DNA of 64,000 nucleotides from Oxyruncus cristatus (taxonomy: Eukaryota; Chordata; Aves; Passeriformes; Cotingidae): positions 187,102 to 251,101 of the forward strand of contig VXAY01006251.1 in assembly GCA_013399855.1 (NCBI GenBank). The letters run 5' to 3'. The notes under the pieces are model-generated. The model made no database searches and was not told the DNA's origin. It was given only the letters and a program-made list of their open reading frames with translations. Shown piece after piece: positions 14,801 through 26,800 of the stretch (the first letter of the stretch is position 1; each line of letters starts with the position of its first letter). The translations under genes were made by a program, and so were the position numbers.

Positions 14801-17800
14801 CAAGGGTTTGGGTGGTTTGGTTTGGTTTGTTTGTTGTGTTTTTTTAAAAATCATTGATCATTAGTTCCTAAAGTCTCCCCTGTAAAGCTGAGATTATTGT
14901 TTGTAAGCAGCACTTAACAGTATTACAGGCTTTAAACTACTTCTGAGATACTTTTTAACCTGTAAAAGTAGGTTAAAGTGGCTGAGGTTAACAGCTGAGA
15001 AGTCTTTGCTTTCATAGCTAATGTCAGATCACAACTTGTGTGTGACACACACATACCCATGATTTAAGAACAAGTGGTTTATTTGCCTTTGTTACCTCAT
15101 CAATTACTTAGACATATTAGTATTTTAGTTATTAGTACAAGTTTGTCATTAAAAATCATCACGTCCAGCCTTGAGACTCTTACTTCATCGACAGAAACAC
15201 AAGAGAGTCTTGTCCTGGTCTTTGCTATTATTATACTGTGGCATTTTCTAAAATTATTTTTTAGTTTTACAAATTCACGTTTTTAAAGTCTGCATTAGGA
15301 CCACATTTAAGAATAACGAAAGGCTGAATGAATCTTCATTTATTAAAGGATTCAGAAAGTTAGTCTCATGAAAAGCACTTAGTAAGTGTCAGCATTTGCT
15401 TGTGGATTAGCTGTAGCTCAGGTTAACCACTGACAAATCATGCAGACAGATTACCAAACTGATGACTACAAGGTGAAATTACATGTCTACCTGAAAAAAA
15501 AACCCCAGCAACAAAAAGCAAAAAAACCCTCAGACAAAAAAAAAAAAAAGAAAAAAACCAACAAAACCCCAAAACACAAAAAAGATCCCAAACAAACCCC
15601 CTTATTCCCCACCCCAAACCTTCCTTCAAATATCAGAGCTCTACAAGTACGTGTTCATGAAGCTGTGGCAAAGTTCATTTGCTGATACTAATTGCTAAGA
15701 TGTATTTCCAAATAATTAACTTTACGTGTGTCCATATGTGTGTGCGCATTTTAACAAGATGTCAGGTTTCATCTGTCCCCTATCTCGTAGCTGCCGTGGT
15801 CAAATGTTTTACGTTGCTCCACGAAACACCACCTTCCTTTCTCAGGTTTGAGAGTGTGAAGTTGGAGCAGTATTTCTGTGTAAATGTCTGCTGGGCTGGA
15901 ATTTCATAAAGTTACCATGACTTCAGTAAATACAGAGCTGTGCTATGCAGGGGGAGGAAAAAATGTAGAAATAGTGTTTGTGGCACACAATGGAGTCATT
16001 TTCTAGACTCTTCCAAGAGGTGTTTCAACTGTAAAGGTTGTATCTTGTCCTTCAATAAGAGTCTTTAGAGGAGGAGGAGGAGGAATTAAACTTCTGGACT
16101 CCTGGGTTGCAGGTGTCCATGGGTCAGGCGTATGTAATTTCTGCACATCGATTTTGACATTTTAGGGAAGACAGATATCCATTAATATCCAGAATGATAA
16201 TACTTCTCTCTTTCAGTAAGATTTTTTCTTTCAAGTTTAAATGGTTAAATGCTACGTGAGAGCCTCGGCTGAATTATTGGAATCCCTCTCAGAAAACATT
16301 TTGTTTTAGGTAACAAGACCTAAGGCACTTTAACTGCAAACTTGAGTGCAATAAAATCTCAAGTGCAGGTTGGCTGCTCTTAATAGGGATGTCTTGCTGA
16401 CATTTTAGGTACATCTCTTTCTTAAAATATTTTAAGGCTACCCTAATTGTTCCTATATTTATAGAAAGAACAGCGTCCTACAGTGTTGCACAGTACACTG
16501 TTTACCTGCATGCCTTCTTTGGGAAAAACTGTACTGTAATTGGAGTGGTGATTTATTGTATGTGTAAAGTGAGCAGGAGTTACTGTAAGGGAAGCTGAGG
16601 AGGGGTTGGGCTGAACAGGCCTGGAAGACTCTGCACAAACACATGTCATCTCTTGCTGTGTTCTTTCTCTGTTCACAGTCCCCAGTGCAGCCACTGACAG
16701 ATGTGGTGTGGGGGAGCCAACTCTCCTTCATTGGTCAGGGTGCTCCATGTCTTACAGAAGCAAATTACAGCTCCAGAATGAAACCTAGAGCACACTTGTA
16801 AGGGATTCCTTCTCAGCCACCTCTTGCCTGCAGAGGTGTCAAGGCCCTGGCAGCGGCAGGTACTCAGTGTGACACCTCCATGCAGCGGCTGTGCTGGGTG
16901 TGCTCCCTGAGTGCAGCTGCAGAAATGTAGAAATAGTGTTCTGTGGCACACAATGGAGTAATTTTCTAAACTCTTCCAAGAGGTGTTTTCAGCTGTAAAG
17001 GTTGTGTCTTGTCCTTCAATAAGGGTCGTGGCATTCCCTTTGCATTAACAGCCTCCCCTTTTACACCAGAGATTTCCCTGAATGTCGGCTGCTGGGGGAA
17101 TAGCCAGCAAAGATGTGGAATATGGTAAAAATTACTAATCTGCCCCATAAAATGAAACCTTAGCAGGTCTAAGCTGATATGGTGTTTCCTTAGTGCAGAG
17201 GTGTTATAGCTTGTTTTAAGGAATGACGGGAAGTTTAGGCTTCATCGTGATCCTTTTGGATCTGGGTATTCTTTTCCTTTGTAAAATCTAACGAAAAAGT
17301 GGTCCTATGTTCCTGTTTGAGACAGAGGCAGGAGAAGCCTGTTGCTACATCAGGGCCTTTGATATCCATTTTAGATTAAATCCTTGTCTAGGATTCCTGC
17401 CTTTATTTAGGAAATGTGGCTGGGCTTTTTTTTTTTTTTTTTCTTTCTTTTCTAATGTATCTGTGTGTTTTTACTCTAACATACGGCTTGGGCTTTGTTT
17501 CTCTTCTGTGTCTTTTATACGTGGAGATGCTAACAAAAGTCCTTGTGAGTGTTTTAATTTTTTATTTTATATGTTTACTCTTCACTTGAAAGCTTATAGA
17601 TGCCTATCTAATACCCTGAAATAGGTTTGGTTGTAATAGTTTAAAGGGAATTGCCTTGAAGCATCAAATACTTTTGTAATGCCCTGTGGTATGATACGAC
17701 TGAAAGATGTATTTGGACTTGTAGTAGTTGTTTTCTGTACCTGTATCACCCGTAAAAGTGATAATCTCGGACTAATTTTGTAGTAAATTCTTGGTATGAT

Positions 17801-20800
17801 GGTTTAGAACTCTAGAAGATAAATACTCCTTTTATCTTACAGACCAGACCAAACAGCTGAACACACATATTTGGGTCCATGCAGCAATAAGGAAACGCAT
17901 TGAAAGCAGTGGCTCAGGGGATCCTCCACTTAGATCTGTTGAAATGTCTTGCTCTAACTTTGTGTAATACTCAAATAACTGTCCTAAGGGCAGCCTTAAA
18001 TGGGTTTTCAGAAGTTACAGACCTGGTGACCTGTGGAAGTACTTCATGTTATGTTGTTTCTTGTGGACTAAGAAACACGGAACAGCATTCCCAATCTCAC
18101 ATTCCTCCTAAGAAGGTGCAATTCTTGACTTTTTTCCTCCACGACTCAGCAACTCTGACAGGAAATACTAGAACTTGTTTGTTGTGGTTTGTTAAAAAAT
18201 GTAAATTTCTGTTCAAAATTGGTTGTCAGTCTCTCAGAAAATTAGAAGTAATTAAATAGAAAGTTCTACAGATTTGTGCCATTTCTGTACCCTCTCATCT
18301 CAAGATGGTGTGAGAAGCAGACAATTGAAATAACTTGCTGCTATTCCTTTCCAGCTAATTTGATCTTGTTCCTTAATTCTGACAGATTGTTTTTAAATTT
18401 CCCATCTGTTCCATAAAAATCTCAAGTGATTGACTCCTAGGAAAAAATAATGTCTAATAGCTGAGCCATTTTTAATGAGTTGGTATGAGTTATTTAATGA
18501 GACGTGCCGAAGGAGGCAAGCCAAGGGGAAGATTGGGCCTGAGGTGGTGAATGTAAAGAAAGGTAAAGGGCAGCCATATGTTTCAGGAAGCTTTCACTCT
18601 TCATCCACAGCTTTAGGCTGCTGCTGTCTGCAGTTTCAGGCAGTGCACATCCTTGGGCTCGTGGACAAAACAACAGAGGTTCAGTAGCAGTAATTCCTTT
18701 TCCCCTTTTATTTAGTGCAGTGTCTGTCCTCAGACAGTACCTATTTGGGGAAAAGAACAGTCAAGCAAAGGAGAAGAAGATACCAAAGAATAAAAATAAT
18801 ATTTAAGTAAGCTTAAAAACATTATGGTCCATGGTTTAACTTCATTTCTTCTGGCAACCTACACTGTAACTGCCAGGTATTCTAGTCTAGGCCAGAAAGA
18901 ACCCCTCTGCCAGTAAACAGGGCAAATGTTCTCCTCCAGCCTCTCTGAAGGCTAAAACATTTGCTTTACAATTCCCTGCAAATGGCATCTCCTGGGGCAG
19001 GAAGGCATCAATATGCAGTACAGGTCTTTGAGAATAGCAACCATGAATATAAATTTTAACATCTGGACTTCTCCCTTCTGTTTTGGTTTGTATATATTAT
19101 TATAATAAACATTAACATTATTTTTAATAATCATCAAGTAGCAGTTTCTCTGGCGGCTGGAGACTTCATTATTAAATCAAATAGTGAAAATAAATATAAA
19201 GCTCTTTTACAAGGAAAGTTGAAAGTTTGACTCAACCCTGCAAATATGCCATTGTTAGACTAAGCCATTGTACAATTAATAGAATAATGAATTAACTTTC
19301 CAGTTGCATACAGTGAGGCATAACAAATGAGAGAATGCTGCCACAGTAATGAGCAAAATATACACTGGTTTTTGCAGGTGACAGTGGGCTACCAACTAAG
19401 GAGAGAGATTTTGTCTGCATTTTCTTAAACTAAAAAAATCTGAAAGTGTGCAGAGAATAGCAATACTCCACATTTTAGAACATCTCCAAATACTCAACCC
19501 ATCAGGTTTCCCTGTGGCAGGTATTTCAAGCTACCATTAATGTGGTAGCAGTTAAAACTACTTCTGGTTTAAATCTGTTCAGAATTGGACTTGGATAGTG
19601 TCTGTTTTAAGGCTTTAGCTCATCAAGCAGCTACAGGAGATTGCTCTGTGCTTGTACAGAATTCTCTGGTCTGAATAGCACTAGACTGTGCCTAAGATTT
19701 TGACAGTCCTAATTTGGGATTTATATAAGAGAAGAAAATGCTTTTAATTTTGAGGATTTTTTTCTATGTAGTACCCATGTTCTTAGACTGAAAGTTGGGG
19801 GTTTTTTTTTCCCTGTTGGGAAGAAGGAATTCATTGGTGCTTATTTTGCATGGCAGGAGACAAAAGGAACTTAATTTTTTGTAAATTCTCATGGGCTTAG
19901 GGAACATGACCCATTATCTATCCCTCTAGACAGATTTTGGACAAGCATCTTGTTGCATTGCACCTTTAGTAATAAATCTGTGTATTTATGTAATTAAAAT
20001 TGAATTCGCAAGATGTAAGTTTAATAATTCTGCATTAATCCTTCATAAAGCATTGATCTTTTGTTTTTTTATCTTCCTCCTCAGTGTGTCAATCCTGATC
20101 TTTAATACTTCTCGACAGTGCTTTGTTTTGGTGAAGCAGTTCCGCCCAGGTAATCCTCTTTTTTAGATTTACTTTTGCTCTTCAGTGAAGCAAGCTTTTA
20201 AGGGTTTAGCAGTTAAAAGTTGGTGCATCTGTGGTGATAAAATCTTTGTTCTATATTCTGTTTCTTTGTATGATAGCCCATCCTTTTCAGTTGGTCAGAA
20301 TTTCTAACCAGGGAAATTTCCATTACAGATGAAACAAGTGATCAGGGTAGCCTTACATTCTGCTTTTCGGCTGGTTATTGTCCTCTTTTGGATGAAATTA
20401 CAAACAGCTCTACAATGATGATGCAAGAAATTGCTTTAATTTGAAGTTCCTTCTTGACCTATCTAGTATTTAGTAGGCAGCTTCTGCGTAGAAGCTGGTG
20501 TGTTGTTGGGGTTTTTTTTAAATTTGTCTTAAATATTCCTTTTTTTTTACTGTCTTACTGTGCAGCGTATACTTGGGAATTTAAAATGAGAGAAATTCAG
20601 GACTGTATGATTTTTCATCAGTATGTATACAGCTTCATTTTACCAGTTGTTATTATGAATTTAGGTTAATATACTTTTTTTTTTTTTCCCTGAGTCTAGT
20701 TATATCAGTTATTTTAATTCAGAGTAATATTTACTTTCTGGAATTTAAAAGAAATGCATATTCTGTGCATGTTAATTACAAGAAATCACGAGATATTTCA

Positions 20801-23800
20801 CTGACTGTTGCTAAGAGACCGTTTCAAGACTGTTCATGGTAGACTTTACAGGAAACTTTCTCGGGTAGTGTCACGCTGCCCTTTCTTACTGCCAGCGATG
20901 GACAGCCTCTCCAGTGCTGTGCAGCACTGTTGCACTGGCAGTGCATGCTTCTCAGGAAGTGCTAATTGACTGTTAGAAAGTGTTTTGTTTATTTGTTTAT
21001 CAATAATCCAGTGTCTTTTATTTGCCAGCCAAATAAAATGGCTCCTGTAGCTGTTGCTCTCTTTGAGGCAATCTTAGGCAGGAACCTTTATGCATGTGCA
21101 TAAATATATATATATAAATATATATATACATATATATGTGTACTAAGCAGCAAAACATCCATTACATTATCTGTATGGAAGTGTCAAATCAGCCTCAAAA
21201 ACTGGAGTTAAACCATTCCGGAGGCTGGAGCTTCTCAGAAACCTGCCCTTAGGGACAGTGGCCAGTCAGACGCCCTGTAGCAGTTCAGTGATCACAGCCA
21301 TGCCTTGACATTACTCATATCCCTGTAATTATAATTATATTTCCATTCCATGGTTATTGTCTGCCCTGGTGCCTGTTCCACAAAGCAAAAACAAAGGCTG
21401 GGGCTTTTCTCATTGCTGGATCCTACCAGGATTCCACCAGGAAGGCCAGAGCTCCTTGCTTGTGAGCGAACAGCTGTCTCTCACTCACCAGGCACGTCCC
21501 CTGCATGTGTCCTGGGTGACATCTGTGCTGGCCTTTCCTTGGGCTGTGGTGTCGTGGTCAGGTTTTCCCACTGATGTCTGTGCTGCTTGTAAAGGCAGTC
21601 ACCCCTCCTTGCCTGTACATTCCCACCCCGTTCCCTTATGCAGTGACACCACAGGTCCTGTATGGCTGCAAACAGAAAGTTTTGAGGACTAGGCAGCTCA
21701 CCTGACTGGCCTGAAGGAGCTCATTCATGCTGACCTGAGGGGTGGCAGAAGCACACAATCAATGAGGCAGGACCGTATTTTTCAGCGTGCTCTGGGCTTA
21801 GATCATCTTCAGTGATCATGAAATCACACATTTGGGTGGAGCAGAGAGGAGAAAGTTAAGTGCATATCACAGTAGTTTCCATATCAGTTACTTACTTGTG
21901 ACTGATTGTCAAAGGTCTTGGGCAATGCTTATTTAGGTAGTCAGTGGACCACACATTTTCCAATATGATAAAATTATATGTTCCAGGGAAGGGTGGGGGT
22001 AGCAGCTATGAACATATGCTGTGGGTTTTTTTCACTGTAAATATAATGCCCTTTCAGTGGGTTGTGATGTTTGTTTTTCCATTGACTTAAAATAAACAGT
22101 ATCAAAGATTTGAATAATAAGCCATGTTCCATTTCAGGAGATGCAAACCACTGGTGCTATCAGAGAAATCAGAAGTTTAGAGAAGAGCTAGCACACATTC
22201 CCCAGTCAGCCAAACTCCACTAACTCCTCAGTTTGTACTGTTCTTCCTCTAGGATGGCAAACAAGTCCCTGTATGAGTCACCTAACAAGGCTGTTTTGAA
22301 TAACAGTTGTGATCTTATTTGCTGAGTTTGGCTGAGCCATCTACCCTTTGTCCCAGCTTGCAGAAAGGAAAGCAAGTGCATCAGTTCTACTGGAGTTCCC
22401 ACTCAGGCTTTTTACAGCTGAGCAGCTCCAGGGTAATTAGTCAATGTGTTTAACAAGCACCAGATAGATGTTTGAGTTGTAGAATCACAGAGTCAGTAAG
22501 TTTGGAAATGACCTCCAAGATTATCAAGTCTAACCTTTGACTGAACACCACCTTATCAACTAAACCACAGCACTAAGTGCCTTGTCAAGTCATTTCTGGA
22601 ACAATTCAGGGATGGTGACTCCACCACTTCCTTGATCAGTCTGTGCCAATGCTTGACAACCCTTTCCATGGAGTAATTCTGCCTGATGTCCAAGCTGAAC
22701 CTCTCCTGGCACAGCTTGGGAGGTTCATGCTGCTGCTGCTCATGGCCTGTGTCCATCTGATGATGGAGGAGATTGCCTGGTGATGACAAAGTGGCAGTTT
22801 CTACCAAAGAAGCGCAAGCCATTGGGAGACAAGAGAGAAGTCTGGCACAGGACGGGTGGATGGGTGACTGTGCTGGGAGCTGAGCTCTGCCTTGTGATTT
22901 CTGCTCTCCAAACTCTTTATCACCCAGCGCATGACTTGTGCAGTCCATTTTACACCTTCAGGAGAGGTATGGGAGACTCTACTCCCAAGCAGGCAGCTTG
23001 GTTTTCTAGGCTTTACTTATCTGTGAGAGATAAACTGAGTTTGAACGTTTGCAAGCCAGGTGATATTATAATCATAATCAGACTCCTTGGCGAATGCTCT
23101 AATATTTGGGCTGTCACAGAAGTGGCTGGTACTGCTTCTTTTCTTCCTTATCTACAGAGAAAAGCTGTTCCTGGGCTTTAAGTGTTGGCATATCTCAAGA
23201 CTTCGCTCTGAAGAGGACTGCTGGATTAGGTCCTTCTGGGAATGTAGGTTTTGATCTACATGGAGCCCAGTTGTGCTGAGGGAGAAGGGGAGCGGCAGGT
23301 GCCCACTGGAATGACAGGATGGGTTTCAGGGATACAACAGACTTATAACAGAGGGTTAGTTCAGTCACAGTTTCATATTTCTGTACCCTAAACTCTTACC
23401 TGCATCCTGTTTTGATGCCCAGGGCTTTTAATGAGATGAATGTGTTGTTCCTTTTTCTATTTTCTTCTATGAATACATCAATACTAAAAAAGAAATAAAA
23501 CTTTGAGAGGATTTGGCTCGTCTCAGAGAAATCTTGGATGTGGTTGTCATTTATGGTAATTGTTATAGCTTTTAGAAGTTTTTGGAATAATGACAGTAGA
23601 CACCCTTAAGGGATCTGGTCCTTAGAGCTGGCAGGGAATATTTTTTCTTTTCTAGCTTCATGCTGCATTTTAAAAAGAAAACTGAGCTCTAGTCATGTCT
23701 TTCAAGTGGAAATGGAGGCTCCTGTCCTTACCTGTTTGATTGAAAGGCCTGGATGTCCCTAAGACAGGCAGCTTTGAAAGTTTTAACTTCTGGAGGAAGA

Positions 23801-26800
23801 TCAGGTTTTGGACAATGGACTGATCCAGACCTCTCCCTTTCAAGTGCTGATCTTGGTATTTTACATTTCTGAGGTGTCAAAATGAGCATTGCGGAAGGAG
23901 CCCAGGCACTGATTTCTGGAGTGTAGACTCTACCTCAGAGACCAGGGGCTTAAGAAGTTACCGTGTTACTTTACTGTTAACTGCATTTCTCTGTAGCCCT
24001 TGTTTTAAGAAACAACAAGCTAAATCCAGCACCTGGAAGGACAAAAAGTTGTCAATTAAACTTGATTTCTTATAAACCAGTTCTGTGAGATTTAGAATGG
24101 GAAATAAAAGGTAAACTCATTTGAAAACCATGTTATGCATATGTGAAATATGCATGCAAAATATTTTAATGCAATAAAAATAGTCTCAAAGTTTAAAATA
24201 GTTTTATTCAGGGTGGTTTATAACACCCTCGTGGTAACTTTTCATGAAAAGCAAGGGGATAGACATAAGGAAATTTCTAAGAAGAAACAAGTGGTTTGTA
24301 CCTGTAAGTTAATAATAATATGGAATTGTCAATGTTAACATCCATCCCTGCAGTTCTCACTCAGGCAAAATTTCTGTTGACATCAGTGAGAGTTTTGCTT
24401 AAATAAGGACTGAAATCTGGCATTTGCACTTTCTTTACGAGTGCATTACAGTGGCAGCTGTTTGTGGATGAATTCAAGAAGTCTTTTTCAGACTCCACAC
24501 AGGAATCTATGCAAAGAACTATATGTCCAAAAGAGGTTTTTTGGGGTTTTTTGTTGTTTTTTTTCAAACAAGCATAAATGCTTTTCATACCCTTTCTAAA
24601 TAACAGCTGAGTTGACAGGCTGAAAGACTCATCATTGTGCACATGGTACTTAATGTGCAACCCAACTTTCCTGCGAAATAACTGCATAGTTTAAATTAAA
24701 TCCCGATATCCGCATTGCCCAACAAATGGAAGCTGTATGGCACTCTGGCACTTGGATTTTTTGGACAGACTAGCTTCCCTTTTCAATTTTTATTTATTTT
24801 AAGGTGTGCATGAATCCGTTCCAGATGATGTAAGCACAGATAGAGTTTGAAGAAGAATTTTACAAACATAGCAAGAGAACCTTTGTTCTTTAAAATTCCA
24901 GTTTCAGTGTGTCATTATTTTAATAGATACCACAGCTGAATTCCTTGTTACTCTCAAGTGCTCTCATGGTTATAAATTTCCAGGCAAAATTCGTGTACCA
25001 CCCTTTTTTCTATTTAATATGAAGAAAGTAACATACCCCCCCCGTTTCTTTTTCTTTTGTGTTTTGGGGTTATTTTTAAAGCCGTTTATATGTGTGAAGT
25101 AGAAAGGCATCATCCTCAAGTGTTTCAGAATCAGGACAAGGAGAAGCTCTCTTGCCTGGAGGATCCCTTACCTGCTGTGGTTGGAGTGACCTATGAACTC
25201 TGTGCTGGCATTGTGGACAAACCAAACCTCTCTTTAGAAGAAATTGCATGTGAGGAAGTCCTGGAAGAGTGTGGCTATCGTGTTTCCGTTGCAGACCTGA
25301 GGAGGATCACTTCTTACAGGTAAACAGCAGTAAAAAGTTAAAACACTCTGCATTTCCTTGTTTCACAGATTGCTGCAGTGTCCTGAATGTTCCCTCTTCC
25401 CTTATTTAAGCAGTGTGTTGGAGGAACGTGGACGTCTGAAAGTACATGAAAGGTGTAATTTTCAGCAAGTGAGAGGAGTATTCACAGAGACTTAAGGATC
25501 TATAAACTCATAATTATGGGATTGAATTCACAGGAAGAATCATACTATTGTGACTTATTCCAAAGACTGTTAGGACTGGGAAAAGTTGCATTTGGCTCTT
25601 CAAATCAGTTTTTAACAGCACTAGAAAACAATCCTTCTTTCCTATATCTGGTGTTTCCCATCTCTGATTCTTATTATTCTGATTAACAGTAGAAAGTGCC
25701 CAAGACGCTCTCTGATTAACCTTTAACATGACTTTGCAGAAGCTTGAGAACTGTGCCATTAGATCTCTTCTTAATATTTGGTTTGTAATTGGACAGTAGT
25801 TACTGTTATATGTGAAGATTTTGCTGATTTGACTGAAAATTTTTACATTATATTTTTGCAGGGTTTCAAATAGTTGTTGAAATAGAGTTTTCAACATGTT
25901 TTAAAACATTTATTAGGGGTAAGAGGAAATTTTAATATGTAAGGGGAAAAATACAAAATGTGAGTTGGTGGTAGGGGGAAAAAACCCCTCAAGAGAAACT
26001 TTGCACATGGCTTTAATCCTATTATATCTCATTCCCAGCTTTTAGTATTGTTGTCCAAAATATATGTATGTTTGTATTTTACAGAGAAAGCAGCAGGTTT
26101 TTTACTTTCTTTATTTTCCTTGACATCTCCATTGAACTAGGCCCTGTCATTGGTTTTTAATTTGGGAATTGAATACAAATCCACAGCTGTCAATCCTGGC
26201 AAATGTTATTTCCTGCTGGATTAACAAGCAGTGCTTCTGTTGAGGGGAGGGGGTGAATCACAGGAGCTGTCTTTTACAACTCATTGAAACCAGATTAAGG
26301 GTTTGTTCTACTGAAAGAAAAAGTGTCTTCTAGATTTATGAGCAAAAGCTGTCTATAGAATTTCATAGCTTGGGTGACACTGACAGGCTGCAGCATGCAG
26401 ATATCTACATATGTATGTATATATGTGTATACAAATGCAAAACAGGAAAAGTAGAATATAATTTCTGTAGCTGTAGGAGGTTGTCTCTTCAGTGTATAAG
26501 TTTGACTCAATATTAATGATTTATATGTATCTAAAGCTCTGTATGTTTTGGTGTTGATAAATGTCTTCGTATGTTACAGGTGGTTGTTCTTTCTGTTGCC
26601 TTTTTTATTTAATTGCACTGACTTGTGAAGAGTGTATACAATTGGAGTTTTCTTTGCTGAGACCCATGCAAGGGGCTCTTAATCCTCCATTGTCTGTGTG
26701 GACACAGCTTTCTGCCCATGGAGATCCGTGTTGAAGTCAGAAGGGCCTGTATAGTATTTACTTTTTTAAATTAACGTGAAAGGTTGAAGATGGTATTTTA

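Larger units (their letters stand above)
5810..20084 (+). other. NUDT14 intron 2
   Basis: About 14.3 kb between exons 2 and 3. It contains a CR1 3' fragment (8785-8962), a T-rich tract (8398-8442), an A/C-rich tract (15493-15616), and two copies of a block of about 103 bp (15961, 16923). A 123-codon open frame at 9313-9684 shows no family resemblance and is treated as chance. The rest is ordinary AT-rich intronic DNA. Confidence 0.85.
20150..25081 (+). other. NUDT14 intron 3
   Basis: About 4.9 kb between exons 3 and 4. It contains a TA-rich microsatellite (21101-21139) and a CR1 fragment (22479-22770). No further exon is seen, and exons 3 and 4 join in phase. Confidence 0.85.
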
